Below, one piece after another: positions 42,629 to 51,182 of a stretch of 64,000 bases of DNA. The translations under genes and the position numbers were made by a program. The stretch spans positions 68,783 through 132,782 of the forward strand of contig WRCA01000002.1 in assembly GCA_009784275.1 (NCBI GenBank), in the 5' to 3' direction. The notes under the pieces are model-generated. The model had not been told where the DNA came from. It searched no databases and saw nothing but the letters and a program-made list of their open reading frames with translations. Origin of the DNA: Alphaproteobacteria bacterium (GTDB lineage Bacteria > Pseudomonadota > Alphaproteobacteria > Rs-D84). Every line of letters starts with the position of its first letter. Positions within the stretch are counted from its first letter, which is position 1.

Positions 42629-43498
42629 TTAGAATTGAATACCAAACTTCGCACCGATCTGCCAGAAGTTATTTGACATAGATGGCATACCACCGCTGCC
42701 TGTGGTCGGGAAGTGATACGCTACATACGGCTGGATCGCGGCAACACCTGGTTGAACATCAATTACTGCACCCAATGACAGTATTTGATCATATATAACC
42801 GGGATACTATTGCTTTTGCTCATGTTGTATGTGTTAAAGTTATACTCTGCTTTCAGGCCAACCTTTTCAACAATTTCATATTCGAATTCTGCCCTGGCCA
42901 GCAAGTTCCACCAGTCAGACATGCCTTCGGGTGTCATCGCCAGCTGTGCCAAACCCTGGACGGCCCATTGGAATTTGCCTTCATCACCATAAATACGTGC
43001 ACCGGCCTGGACGTTGTTCATACCAATGCGATCACCGGTTACCGCGTCCCTGGTCCAAGCTATGCCGTACTTACCGATCACATCCAATGCAAATGATTTC
43101 GCTGGGCGAAATATCTGCCAGTTGATCCCCAGTTCCGGATTCGCAAATGCGCCGACCATAAAGGTTCCGGTATATGGATTGATTTCAAAAGTTTGCTGAT
43201 AAACATCGAACGACACAAACAATTCATCCAAGATACCATAAGCGATCTTTACATCGCCGACTTGGAAATCGCCGGATTGAAATCTGGTCATATCGCTGCC
43301 GCTTTCATTCATGCCTGTCTGGAAATTAACGCCAGCCTGCAAAGCCCAGTCGTTTTGAAGCGGACGATATGCCGGATTAAAAACGGAAGACACGACACCA
43401 TATTTGTCTGGCGTGCTGTAGTTCGCATCCGCAGCAGTCGCAGTTGCGCCGATCGCGGCCACGCTAACCAAGGTTGTTAAGAGCAGTTTTTTACTCAT
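42629..43498 (-). CDS. Outer-membrane beta-barrel protein (289 aa)
   Basis: Signal peptide MSKKLLLTTLVSVAAIGATA (cleavage probably after ADA), repeated amphipathic strands (ELGINWQIFRPAKSFALDVI, EIVEKVGLKAEYNFNTYNMS) and a C-terminal Phe (IGAKFGIQF). The central Ala/Gln/Gly-rich barrel strands suggest a porin-like or autotransporter-like barrel. Shine-Dalgarno AAGGAG. Convergent with the previous outer-membrane gene. Confidence 0.8.
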   Translation of the reverse strand: MSKKLLLTTLVSVAAIGATATAADANYSTPDKYGVVSSVFNPAYRPLQNDWALQAGVNFQTGMNESGSDMTRFQSGDFQVGDVKIAYGILDELFVSFDVYQQTFEINPYTGTFMVGAFANPELGINWQIFRPAKSFALDVIGKYGIAWTRDAVTGDRIGMNNVQAGARIYGDEGKFQWAVQGLAQLAMTPEGMSDWWNLLARAEFEYEIVEKVGLKAEYNFNTYNMSKSNSIPVIYDQILSLGAVIDVQPGVAAIQPYVAYHFPTTGSGGMPSMSNNFWQIGAKFGIQF

Positions 43499-43547
43499 AT
43501 TTATTCTCCTTTTTATTATCCCATTATTTCTTTGGGTTTGGAATATT

Positions 43548-43569
43548 TTTACACTACTTTGAGTGTAAA
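43548..43569. promoter_or_regulatory. Palindrome upstream of the 43498 gene, possible operator
   Basis: TTTACACT-N6-AGTGTAAA, an 8-bp perfect dyad about 50 nt upstream of the outer-membrane gene start. It is the size of a dimeric regulator site; the regulator is unknown. Confidence 0.4.
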
Positions 43570-43607
43570 TGCAGTAGGAGGTTATTCTTATGTTAAAGGC
43601 AGAAGTT

Positions 43608-44549
43608 TTATTTAGTCTTGCAGAACACCAGCATCTTTTCGTTCAGTTTTCCGGTTTCGTAAAAATTACCCAGTTCTTTCAGTTTGTTCGCAGCCACCGC
43701 GTATTTCTTGTTATCTATAATCCAGTTAACTTCGACCGCTATCGCGCCTTCATGACACAAGTGCTTTGTCACCAGGCGTTCTAGAATTTCCGCAATCTTT
43801 TCCGGATCCGAAAGATATTGGAATATATTTGAAAGATATATTATGTCGTATTTCTTTCCGCTTATTTTCTTGTTCAAGCCGCCCAAGTCAGACCAGATAA
43901 ATTTGCCAGTCGGGGTCTTTGATTTCATATGTAAAAATTCTTCCTTGTTCAGAAAGCATTCGTCATTAATAACACCGTTGCCAGAAAAACGCTTGCCCTT
44001 CATCGCGCGCATAAAGCGGCGGGCTTTGCGTGAAAGGAGCGGTTCAATGTGTTTGTATTCTTCGGTTTCAGAAATACACGCGGAATCTTTATGCAAAGCG
44101 CGAACGAAATTTTCATACTCTTGTACATTCAGCGCTTTTATTGCCGCGTTTTTCAAATCCATCGTGATTTTGCTGCACCAGCTGATATCAAATGAATCAA
44201 TATGGACCGCATCGTTTCTCGCGAACCATATCGTCTGATCGCCGGAACCGCCGCAAGTCAGAACACGTTTGCCAAAAGGCTTTAATATTTTTGCTGTAAC
44301 CCTCATGTTTTCATTTGTTGTTGCGTATGAAGGCGAAAATCTGGAAAAGGCTGTATCAGCTATTGCGATATATCGGCCTTTTGGATTCGGGTAGTATTTT
44401 TGTGCGAACTTATTCGGGAAGAGTCGTTCTATCCAACAAGGCGCGGTATCTGCATGCAGTCTTTCATGAATTTCAGACACCGGAAAATCCAAGTTGTCGA
44501 AATTTCTGTATGTAAAGGCGCTGGGAAAGATTTGGTTAAGAATTCCCAT
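43608..44549 (-). CDS. DUF3419 / BtaA-like SAM-dependent enzyme (313 aa)
   Basis: The SAM-binding loop is RVLTCGGSGDQTIWFA, followed by an Asp (HIDSFDISWCSK) and a helix MDLKNAAIKALNVQEYENF that matches the DUF3419 pattern of LK-x-AAI-x-AL. Later DIIYLSNIFQYLSDPEKIAE closes the fold. DUF3419 proteins include the betaine-lipid enzyme BtaA (3-amino-3-carboxypropyl transfer to diacylglycerol), but no BtaB partner is seen, so the substrate is open. Confidence 0.6.
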   Translation of the reverse strand: MGILNQIFPSAFTYRNFDNLDFPVSEIHERLHADTAPCWIERLFPNKFAQKYYPNPKGRYIAIADTAFSRFSPSYATTNENMRVTAKILKPFGKRVLTCGGSGDQTIWFARNDAVHIDSFDISWCSKITMDLKNAAIKALNVQEYENFVRALHKDSACISETEEYKHIEPLLSRKARRFMRAMKGKRFSGNGVINDECFLNKEEFLHMKSKTPTGKFIWSDLGGLNKKISGKKYDIIYLSNIFQYLSDPEKIAEILERLVTKHLCHEGAIAVEVNWIIDNKKYAVAANKLKELGNFYETGKLNEKMLVFCKTK

Positions 44550-44560
44550 GGTTAATCTCT

Positions 44561-45448
44561 TTAATTAAGTTCTGAAATGTCTTTGATTATCAGGACGCTG
44601 TTTGCGCGCCATTTTTCTTTTTGCGAATCCAAGTCCATAATATTTTCTGAAATTAGGTGCAAGACAGGTGTCGCATCGTTTTCTTTTGCGGCGCTGATTA
44701 CAGCAGTGATCGGCGAAGCCTTTTGTTTTCCTGTCGCGAACCAGTTATCTTCATCAGCAATCCAGAAATCCGAATCGTCGTGGGTTATAATTGCGAATTT
44801 TTTATTTTTGATGGTCTCAATTTTTATATTGTCACTGGGTACTGATGCAACTTGCGGCTCGTCAAAAGAAATATCGCGGAACATTGGAATGTCATCGTTG
44901 TCGGCCGGTTCTACATCAAAGCTATCGGGCAGGGCCATTTCCGAATCTGCTGAATCCTCTCCTGCGCTGGGTGTGCATTCTGCGGACAGAGCGGTTGCTG
45001 GCGCCTTGTTATTGTTTTGGACGACCCTGCAGTCCATCGCGCCGCGCGACAATTGGCCGCGAAGCATGCGGGAATATGGCACCCTCATTTCTTCCGGCAG
45101 GTTTTTCGGAAATTCTATTTTTGGTTCTGGTTCTTCCAAGGGTTTTGCCTCATCGGATTTTGCTTCGTCTGAACTTGATTTCGAAGCCCCGAAAAGGGGT
45201 TTGCCCGTGCGGCTTATCGCAAACACACCAGCCAGCCAAATTGGAAACCATGCAAACAATGCAACACCAAATGCCAGGCCGCCAAAACCATGCAAAGAAA
45301 TAAGCGGAATCTTTGCCCAATCGGCCGAATGCAGGATGTTGAAATTAAAAACAAGCAGAAAAATTAAGTAAGATGCGACAAAATACCACCCCGTCCAAAG
45401 AAGGGAATTTTTAGAGAATAAAAGAGACTTTTTGTCACTGCCTGCCAT
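44561..45448 (-). CDS. Membrane protein with a long cytoplasmic tail (295 aa)
   Basis: Two N-terminal transmembrane segments (LLWTGWYFVASYLIFLLVFN and LISLHGFGGLAFGVALFAWF...) are followed by an acidic, low-complexity linker and a C-terminal domain ending IIKDISELN with NFAIITHDDSDFWIADEDNW-like text. No family recognised. The promoter lies so close to the ATG that the mRNA is predicted to be leaderless. Confidence 0.6.
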   Translation of the reverse strand: MAGSDKKSLLFSKNSLLWTGWYFVASYLIFLLVFNFNILHSADWAKIPLISLHGFGGLAFGVALFAWFPIWLAGVFAISRTGKPLFGASKSSSDEAKSDEAKPLEEPEPKIEFPKNLPEEMRVPYSRMLRGQLSRGAMDCRVVQNNNKAPATALSAECTPSAGEDSADSEMALPDSFDVEPADNDDIPMFRDISFDEPQVASVPSDNIKIETIKNKKFAIITHDDSDFWIADEDNWFATGKQKASPITAVISAAKENDATPVLHLISENIMDLDSQKEKWRANSVLIIKDISELN

Positions 45449-45456
45449 TTGTCAAT

Positions 45457-45485
45457 AATATAACACGAATTTATATTTTTGTCAA
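45457..45485 (-). promoter_or_regulatory. Promoter of the 45448 gene
   Basis: Minus strand TTGACA-N17-TATATT; the -10 ends 8 nt before the ATG, and no Shine-Dalgarno is present. Confidence 0.7.
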
Positions 45486-45554
45486 GTGCTGGGTTGTGTA
45501 TAATTTAGGAATAATATTCATCATTATGATGCCATATTTTCTGCTTGTTTTCAT

Positions 45555-45583
45555 TTGCTCTGATTTGCGTTTAATGATATAAT
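45555..45583 (+). promoter_or_regulatory. Promoter of the 45619 gene
   Basis: TTGCTC-N17-TATAAT, 35 nt before the ATG. Confidence 0.6.
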
Positions 45584-45618
45584 TAACCAAGAGAATTTGT
45601 ATACCAAGGGAAGGGAAT

Positions 45619-47892
45619 ATGCGCAAAATTTTCGGATTTCTAGGGTTTATAGCGCTTGCTTTTGTGCTGATGTTATCGGCGGCTGATGCCGCGCCGGCGC
45701 AGAATGCACGCGGCGGGACGGATGTTTCGCGTGCGGGATTTCCCGGCTCGGTCGCACGTCCACCTACGATTCCTGGGGTTGGGGGGATTAATATTGGCGG
45801 TGGCCCGGGTGGCACAAATGTAACCACAAAGGTTCCGACAACTGGGCCGAATGCTTGCCCGAATTGCAATTCTAATTGCCAAAATCAGTGCTGCAACGGA
45901 TGTTGCGGCTGTCACTGTAATTGTTCCACTGAAACCGGGTGTGTGCCTGGCGCAACGCAAGCTTGCAAAACCCCCGAAGGGAAAAATGGAACGCAGATCT
46001 GCAAAGATGACAAGACTTGGGGCGAATGCAAAATACCGGATCAGTCCGTGGATGATTGTATGACTGCATTGCTGGCATGCGTTAATGGCGGCGGTTTGCC
46101 GGGCGGAATCAGCGATATGTACGATGTTAACCTGCGTAATTCAATTATAAATGGAATGAGCCTGTGCCAATCCGTGGTCGATTATTGTATTGCGAATGTA
46201 AAAGTTAATGGTAGACAGATTTATCACAGCAGCGCGGATGTCTGGATTGCGTTTAATTCGCGCGTGGTTCAGCCACAGTATTTCTCGTTTGTGTTGCGCA
46301 AGACGGGTTTGACGCCGCACCAAGCAGAAAATACCTGCTGGCTGCTGGATACAAATAATTTCGGTAAATCATTTGCGGCGGTGGGCGATATTGGCTCTGT
46401 AAGGGGTGAATTTCATGAAGATATCGGCCCTTATAACAATAATACTTCCAGCACCCAAGGTATAAAAACAAATCCGTTGGGACCGGAATTGGGCTCTAAT
46501 TGGAAGGATTATGATGCACAGCGCGGACATTATGCGCGTTGGGATGCAACGGCGGGCGAATGTCTGGTACGTGTTGCGGCTTATTATAATAAACCTGGTG
46601 GTGGCAAGGATGAATTGATTACCAACAGGTGGCTGGGGATTGGTGATGATAAAGCGGCCGAAGCTTGGTTGGCGGCAGGTTCCAGCTTTAAGTGTGGCAA
46701 GGAGCTGTTCGAGTTTGGACTGATGACCAAAACGAAAAGCGTTGCGTTGTTCGGTGGCGTGGCAACTGCGGCCGGTATCACCACTGGCGCGATAATTGGC
46801 GCAGTTCAAGATAGTAACCGTAAGGGAAAAGAAGAATACTGCAAAAGCGACGACAATCGTAAAGCTATGTATAATCTCTTGAGGGAAGACGGTAGATTAG
46901 CGGTTTTGAACGGTTTTATCAAAGGCACTAAAATAGACATAACCAGGGGACAATTGAATGCAGACGAGTGCAAATCAGTGATGAAATTGTACGAAGTTTA
47001 TCATAAATTCGATGGATATGATTTTAATTGCACATCTGAAGGCCGAAGAAATGCTTTCAATTTCCGCGTTGAATCGAACGGGATAACTAGAGAGCAATAT
47101 GCACATGAACAAGCTGTCTTGGCCGTTGCAACCCAAACATGGAGTGCTTTGCCTTCAAACACGCAATTTAGCGAAGCATGGAAGAAAACCCTGGCGGCAG
47201 CAGAAGGCGTAGAGGAAAGTATCAAGGAAGAAGATAGCACTTTTGTCAGTTCGGTTCGCGAACGAATTGCAAATGTAGCCGCCGGTTATGTCGACGATAA
47301 GACTCTTTTAAGCCAATGTCCTACTTTCCATTCGATCGATTATCTGATGTCGTCTGATACCACTGTTGTTTGCCAAACAAAAGACTGTGTCAGCGGCGCT
47401 GATATGAAGGCACAAATTGATCGTTTGGGCAGGGCGTTAAGCGGCTTTAGCTTTGCAGAGCAAAAGAACGGAATGAGCCAAGCCGCCAAAGGCGCATTGA
47501 TCGGCGGCGCGATAGGGCTGGGCGCAGGCGGACTTGCCACGGCAATTACTGCTTTTGTTGAAAAGAATAATATAAACTGTATTGTTGGGGATGGACTGGA
47601 CAAAGTCGGGATGGGCAAATCGGGTAATATCGACAGCCTGAAGAACTTCTATGTAAAGTGGAAGCTGAATCTGCCGGAAACTCCATCGCCGACGGCAAAA
47701 GTTGTTGATTGCGAAAGCTGGCAGGATGCTTGTGCGGTTATAAAAGACATTGCGGCTTGTACGAATGCTACGGTTAATTACCAAGCGCCTGGTTTAACAA
47801 CTGTGAAGAATATCCAAGGCGCGTGTAAGGTCGCAGGAAGCGTTTGCCAAATAGCGATGTCTGTCGCGCAAACAGAAGGCGCATGCGAATAA
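45619..47892 (+). CDS. Large secreted cysteine-rich protein (757 aa)
   Basis: Signal peptide MRKIFGFLGFIALAFVLMLS (cleavage near ADA). Residues about 75-110 hold a very dense Cys cluster (CPNCNSNCQNQCCNGCCGCH). A glycine-zipper-like segment (AAKGALIGGAIGLGAGGLA, about residue 630) and another at SVALFGGVATAAGITTGAII could insert in a membrane. Many scattered Cys residues suggest disulphide-bonded surface domains. It lacks the CMDQFC motif of the three other large secreted proteins. Function unknown. Confidence 0.75.
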   Translation: MRKIFGFLGFIALAFVLMLSAADAAPAQNARGGTDVSRAGFPGSVARPPTIPGVGGINIGGGPGGTNVTTKVPTTGPNACPNCNSNCQNQCCNGCCGCHCNCSTETGCVPGATQACKTPEGKNGTQICKDDKTWGECKIPDQSVDDCMTALLACVNGGGLPGGISDMYDVNLRNSIINGMSLCQSVVDYCIANVKVNGRQIYHSSADVWIAFNSRVVQPQYFSFVLRKTGLTPHQAENTCWLLDTNNFGKSFAAVGDIGSVRGEFHEDIGPYNNNTSSTQGIKTNPLGPELGSNWKDYDAQRGHYARWDATAGECLVRVAAYYNKPGGGKDELITNRWLGIGDDKAAEAWLAAGSSFKCGKELFEFGLMTKTKSVALFGGVATAAGITTGAIIGAVQDSNRKGKEEYCKSDDNRKAMYNLLREDGRLAVLNGFIKGTKIDITRGQLNADECKSVMKLYEVYHKFDGYDFNCTSEGRRNAFNFRVESNGITREQYAHEQAVLAVATQTWSALPSNTQFSEAWKKTLAAAEGVEESIKEEDSTFVSSVRERIANVAAGYVDDKTLLSQCPTFHSIDYLMSSDTTVVCQTKDCVSGADMKAQIDRLGRALSGFSFAEQKNGMSQAAKGALIGGAIGLGAGGLATAITAFVEKNNINCIVGDGLDKVGMGKSGNIDSLKNFYVKWKLNLPETPSPTAKVVDCESWQDACAVIKDIAACTNATVNYQAPGLTTVKNIQGACKVAGSVCQIAMSVAQTEGACE

Positions 47893-47921
47893 AAAAATCC
47901 GGCGTTCGCCGGATTTTTTAT
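47891..47921 (+). terminator. Terminator shared by two convergent genes
   Basis: AAAAAATCCGGCG-TT-CGCCGGATTTTTT. Confidence 0.85.
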
Positions 47922-48763
47922 TAACGACCATATCCCATGTAATATACCAGTGCTTTATTGTCTACTTTAGCCCCGAAGTCTTTTTCAGTTTTTTCTTTGT
48001 CGGTCTGATCATCTTCCCCTTTAACCTTCACATCTTTTACTTTTTTACTATTGCTAGGTTTGCTGGGTGCTGCCGGCTGGTTGATTACATACAAAGTATC
48101 AACTCTAGAAACTGAAGTTTGATCTGGGCATGGTGAGCTGTTCGAGTTATCGTTGTTGCTGTATTTGAGCCAGGCAAGCCAGCTGATAAGACCAACTGCA
48201 GCGATGATACCCAAAGTGATCAAACGGTTATTTCTAACGCTTGCACGCTCTTTGCGATCTCTTTCTGCTTCGATGGTTTCTAAACGGGTGCGCTCTGCAT
48301 CGCGTTCTGTTTTTGCTTCATCACGATCTTCTTTCGCCCATTTGCGTTCCTGTTCTTTCTTTTTGGTTTCAAGATCAAACGTGTCGTCTAGTTCCTTCTT
48401 TTTGCGATTATAGTCTTTATCTTTATTGTCATGATCACGCTTATCTTTCGATTCGTCTTTTTTGTCGCTGCGTTCCAGATCTTTGTCCTTACCTTCGTGT
48501 TCACGTTTGGCTTTGCTATCTTCTTTCTTGTCGTTGCGTTCTAAATCCTTATCTTTATTTTCGTGATCACGTGTAGAGTTTTTATCCGCGCTTTCGTGTT
48601 TGCGGTCAGCGTCTAAACTTTTATTAGACTGATCACGCGCAGAGTTGTCGTCTTTGCGCTTGTTTTCAATCTCGTTATACTTGCCTCTTCCTTCAAAGAA
48701 GAGTTCTTGTTTTACAAGTTGCTCGTAAGCTTCCATGTTTATTTCGTCTGCACTTTTTGCCAT
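47921..48763 (-). CDS. Charged repeat, coiled-coil membrane protein (280 aa)
   Basis: Residues about 25-170 are an extremely charged Asp/Lys/Glu/Arg region with repeated units such as DKDLERNDKKEDSKAKREHE and DKDLERSDKKDESKDKRDHD, predicted to be a long alpha-helix or coiled coil. A single transmembrane segment follows (LITLGIIAAVGLISWLAWLK), then a short Ser/Pro/Lys-rich tail. It is probably a tail-anchored or bitopic protein with a long rod. No enzyme motif; function unknown. Strong AGGAGG Shine-Dalgarno. Confidence 0.7.
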   Translation of the reverse strand: MAKSADEINMEAYEQLVKQELFFEGRGKYNEIENKRKDDNSARDQSNKSLDADRKHESADKNSTRDHENKDKDLERNDKKEDSKAKREHEGKDKDLERSDKKDESKDKRDHDNKDKDYNRKKKELDDTFDLETKKKEQERKWAKEDRDEAKTERDAERTRLETIEAERDRKERASVRNNRLITLGIIAAVGLISWLAWLKYSNNDNSNSSPCPDQTSVSRVDTLYVINQPAAPSKPSNSKKVKDVKVKGEDDQTDKEKTEKDFGAKVDNKALVYYMGYGR

Positions 48764-48808
48764 TTTTTCCTCCTATCGGAATTTTGTTTTTGTTTTGTTG
48801 ACATACAT

Positions 48809-48836
48809 AATATAAACACTAATTTGCATTTGTCAA
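48809..48836 (-). promoter_or_regulatory. Promoter of the 48763 gene
   Basis: Minus strand TTGACA-N16-TATATT. Confidence 0.75.
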
Positions 48837-48926
48837 GTATTTTGTCAAAAAAAATATATGGGGGTTCAATCCTATTAAATAATGGGGGTAAAAATGGTAT
48901 TCTGGGGCGAAAAAGGGAGGGAAAAC

Positions 48927-49070
48927 ATGCCATTAGTACAAGGTTGCTCTAAAAAAGCCGTCAAAAAGAATATTTCCATGGAGAAAAAGACCGGGAAGCC
49001 ATATAAGCAAGCCGTAGCCATTGCCCTGTCTGTCGCCGACAAAAACGCCAGTAAATGCAAAAAGTGGTGA
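48927..49070 (+). CDS. Small basic protein (47 aa)
   Basis: MPLVQGCSKKAVKKNISMEK, then KTGKPYKQAVAIALSVADKN. The GKP-x-KQAVAIALSVA pattern is found in small uncharacterised proteins of phages and plasmids. A strong GGGAGGG Shine-Dalgarno supports translation; the ORF-track start is too far upstream. Possibly a phage- or mobile-element-derived gene. Confidence 0.6.
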   Translation: MPLVQGCSKKAVKKNISMEKKTGKPYKQAVAIALSVADKNASKCKKW

Positions 49071-49103
49071 AATTATTCCCATCCTGCCCCCGATCGAGCT
49101 CCA

Positions 49104-49129
49104 TCCTGCCCCCGTTTTCGGGGGCGGGA
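49104..49129 (+). repeat. Dispersed 26-nt GC-rich hairpin, copy 3
   Basis: Identical to copies at 3532-3557 (inverted) and 32354-32379. A half copy (TCCTGCCCCCG) lies just upstream at 49082. Confidence 0.75.
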
Positions 49130-49170
49130 TGGAGTTCCTGTGACGGAATTTATTGTTGGAATTTGGGGGA

Positions 49171-50427
49171 TTAGGCGGCTTTTTTGCTCTTTTTCAGCAT
49201 TTCCATGGGGGGCTTTTTGCCTTCTACCACGTCCCCATCTATGATTATTTCTGCCAGATCTGGTCTGTCTGGCACCTCGAACATCGATTTTAACAGCAAT
49301 TTTTCAAGGATTGACCGCAGTCCGCGTGCCCCAGACTTCCGCCCCAGGGCTTTTTTAGCAATCGTATGCAGGGCATCATCCGTTATCTTTAATTTCACGC
49401 CTTCCATTTCAAACAAGGCCTGGTACTGCCGCACAATTGCATTTTTGGGCTTTGTCAGGATTTCGACCAATGCGTCCTCGTCCAGCTCTGTCAGGGTCGT
49501 AATTACCGGCAATCTGCCGACCAATTCCGGGATTATTCCGAATCGCACCAAATCTTCGGGCTGAACATCGGCCAGCTGCGTTTTTTCCAGCCTTTCCTTT
49601 TTACTGGCGACCGCGGCCCCAAATCCTATGCCGGCACGCTCGTTCATCCGATTCGCGATGATTTTCTGCAACCCATCGAACGCCCCGCCGCAGATAAACA
49701 AGATTTTACTGGTATCCAGCGTCAGGCTGCTTTCGCCCGGGTGCTTTCGTCCGCCACCCTGGGGCGATACATTTGCGGTTGTTCCTTCGATCAATTTCAA
49801 TAAAGCCTGTTGAACGCCTTCGCCGGAAACATCGCGCGTTAATGACGGATTTTCGCTTTTGCGGGAAATTTTATCGATTTCGTCTATATAAATAATTCCT
49901 TTCTGCGCGCGATCTATATCAAAATTAGCATTCTGAACCAACCTGGTCAGAATATTCTCTACATCTTCGCCGACATAGCCTGCCTCTGTAAGGGTTGTCG
50001 CGTCCGCAATTGCAAATGGCACGTTCAGGATTCTTGCCAAGGTTTGCGCGAACAAGGTTTTTCCAACGCCGGTCGGCCCAATCATCAGGATATTTGATTT
50101 TTGAACCTCTATATCGCTGCGAAGTCCGGCGCTGTGACGCTTGTAATGATTATAAACCGCAACTGCCAGCGTGCGCTTTGCTTCGTCCTGGCCGATAATA
50201 TATTCATTCAAGATATTGAAAATTTTACTAGGCGTGGGCAGGGCAGCGGCATCGGTTGTGATTTTCTGCTTGTCATCGTCTGCAAGTATGTCATTGCACA
50301 GGTTTATGCACTCGTCGCAAATGCAGACATTTTTGCCGGATACCAGACGTTTGACCTCATGCATTTGCTTTCCGCAAAAGCTGCAGATTTGCGCCGGCTG
50401 TGAAACTTTATTCTCGTTTTCAGACAT
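49171..50427 (-). CDS. clpX: ATP-dependent protease ATP-binding subunit ClpX
   Basis: The N-terminal C4 zinc-binding domain is [20 protein letters not shown] followed by [10 protein letters not shown]. The AAA+ domain shows Walker [14 protein letters not shown] and Walker [15 protein letters not shown], then [15 protein letters not shown]. 418 aa. It unfolds substrates for ClpP. The clpP stop is 2 nt upstream, so the pair forms an operon. Confidence 0.98.
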   Translation of the reverse strand: MSENENKVSQPAQICSFCGKQMHEVKRLVSGKNVCICDECINLCNDILADDDKQKITTDAAALPTPSKIFNILNEYIIGQDEAKRTLAVAVYNHYKRHSAGLRSDIEVQKSNILMIGPTGVGKTLFAQTLARILNVPFAIADATTLTEAGYVGEDVENILTRLVQNANFDIDRAQKGIIYIDEIDKISRKSENPSLTRDVSGEGVQQALLKLIEGTTANVSPQGGGRKHPGESSLTLDTSKILFICGGAFDGLQKIIANRMNERAGIGFGAAVASKKERLEKTQLADVQPEDLVRFGIIPELVGRLPVITTLTELDEDALVEILTKPKNAIVRQYQALFEMEGVKLKITDDALHTIAKKALGRKSGARGLRSILEKLLLKSMFEVPDRPDLAEIIIDGDVVEGKKPPMEMLKKSKKAA

Positions 50428-50429
50428 GT

Positions 50430-51014
50430 TTATGCCTTTTTTATCATAACATCGTCGATTAGGCCGAATTTTTTTGCTTCATCGGCAGTCATATAGTTGT
50501 CGCGTTCCATCGCGTCAAACAAGACTTTTTCTTTTTGCCCAGTAAATCCGGATAACATTTTTATAAGTGTTTCTTTTGTTTTAGAAAATTCTTTTACTTG
50601 AATTTCCATGTCCGTGACCTGGCCCTTGGTTCCCGCCATCGGCTGATGAATCATTATGCGGGTGTTCGGCAAAACCAGTCGTTTGCCTTTTTCGCCGCCT
50701 GCCAGCAGAATTGAAGCCATGCTTGCCACTATGCCCATGCCAATCGTCGCAACATTTGATTTTATATATTGCATGGTGTCCAAAATCGCGAGTCCAGCAT
50801 AGACGTCACCGCCGGGGCTTTGGATATATAAAGAAATATCTGCATTCGGATTTTCGGATTCCAAGAACAGCATTTGGGCAATAATTGTGTCAGCCATTTG
50901 TGAATCGATTTCACCCCGCAACATTATTATTCGATCGCGAAGCAAGCGGCTGTAAATATCAAAACTGCGTTCTCCGCGTGGGGATTCTTCTATTACCATT
51001 GGTATCAAAGACAT
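50430..51014 (-). CDS. clpP: ATP-dependent Clp protease proteolytic subunit
   Basis: A 194-aa ClpP. The catalytic Ser lies in [14 protein letters not shown] and the catalytic His in [13 protein letters not shown]. The N-terminus begins [20 protein letters not shown]. It forms the proteolytic barrel with ClpX. No trigger factor or lon gene is seen nearby. Confidence 0.98.
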   Translation of the reverse strand: MSLIPMVIEESPRGERSFDIYSRLLRDRIIMLRGEIDSQMADTIIAQMLFLESENPNADISLYIQSPGGDVYAGLAILDTMQYIKSNVATIGMGIVASMASILLAGGEKGKRLVLPNTRIMIHQPMAGTKGQVTDMEIQVKEFSKTKETLIKMLSGFTGQKEKVLFDAMERDNYMTADEAKKFGLIDDVMIKKA

Positions 51015-51144
51015 GATCTATCCTTTATATCGTGCCTTCATTATAACATTGAATTTTCCGATTCGCGAGTTTTCGAGGGGTAAAAAAATAAAAGGCCGCG
51101 GCGCCTTCGCCGCACGATTCGCGAGTTTTGGGTTTCTTTTTCCC

Positions 51145-51174
51145 TTGCCCTACATTATGAAAATAATGTAAAAT
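51145..51174 (+). promoter_or_regulatory. Possible promoter of the giant cysteine-rich gene
   Basis: TTGCCC-N18-TAAAAT; the GTG start is 8 nt after the -10 and no Shine-Dalgarno is seen. Confidence 0.4.
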
Positions 51175-51182
51175 CCAAATTA

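Noticed and set aside
43548-43569. CRISPR-like or phage attachment interpretation of short palindromes
   Set aside because: No array of spaced direct repeats exists in the window, and the single dyad upstream of the outer-membrane gene is more simply an operator candidate.
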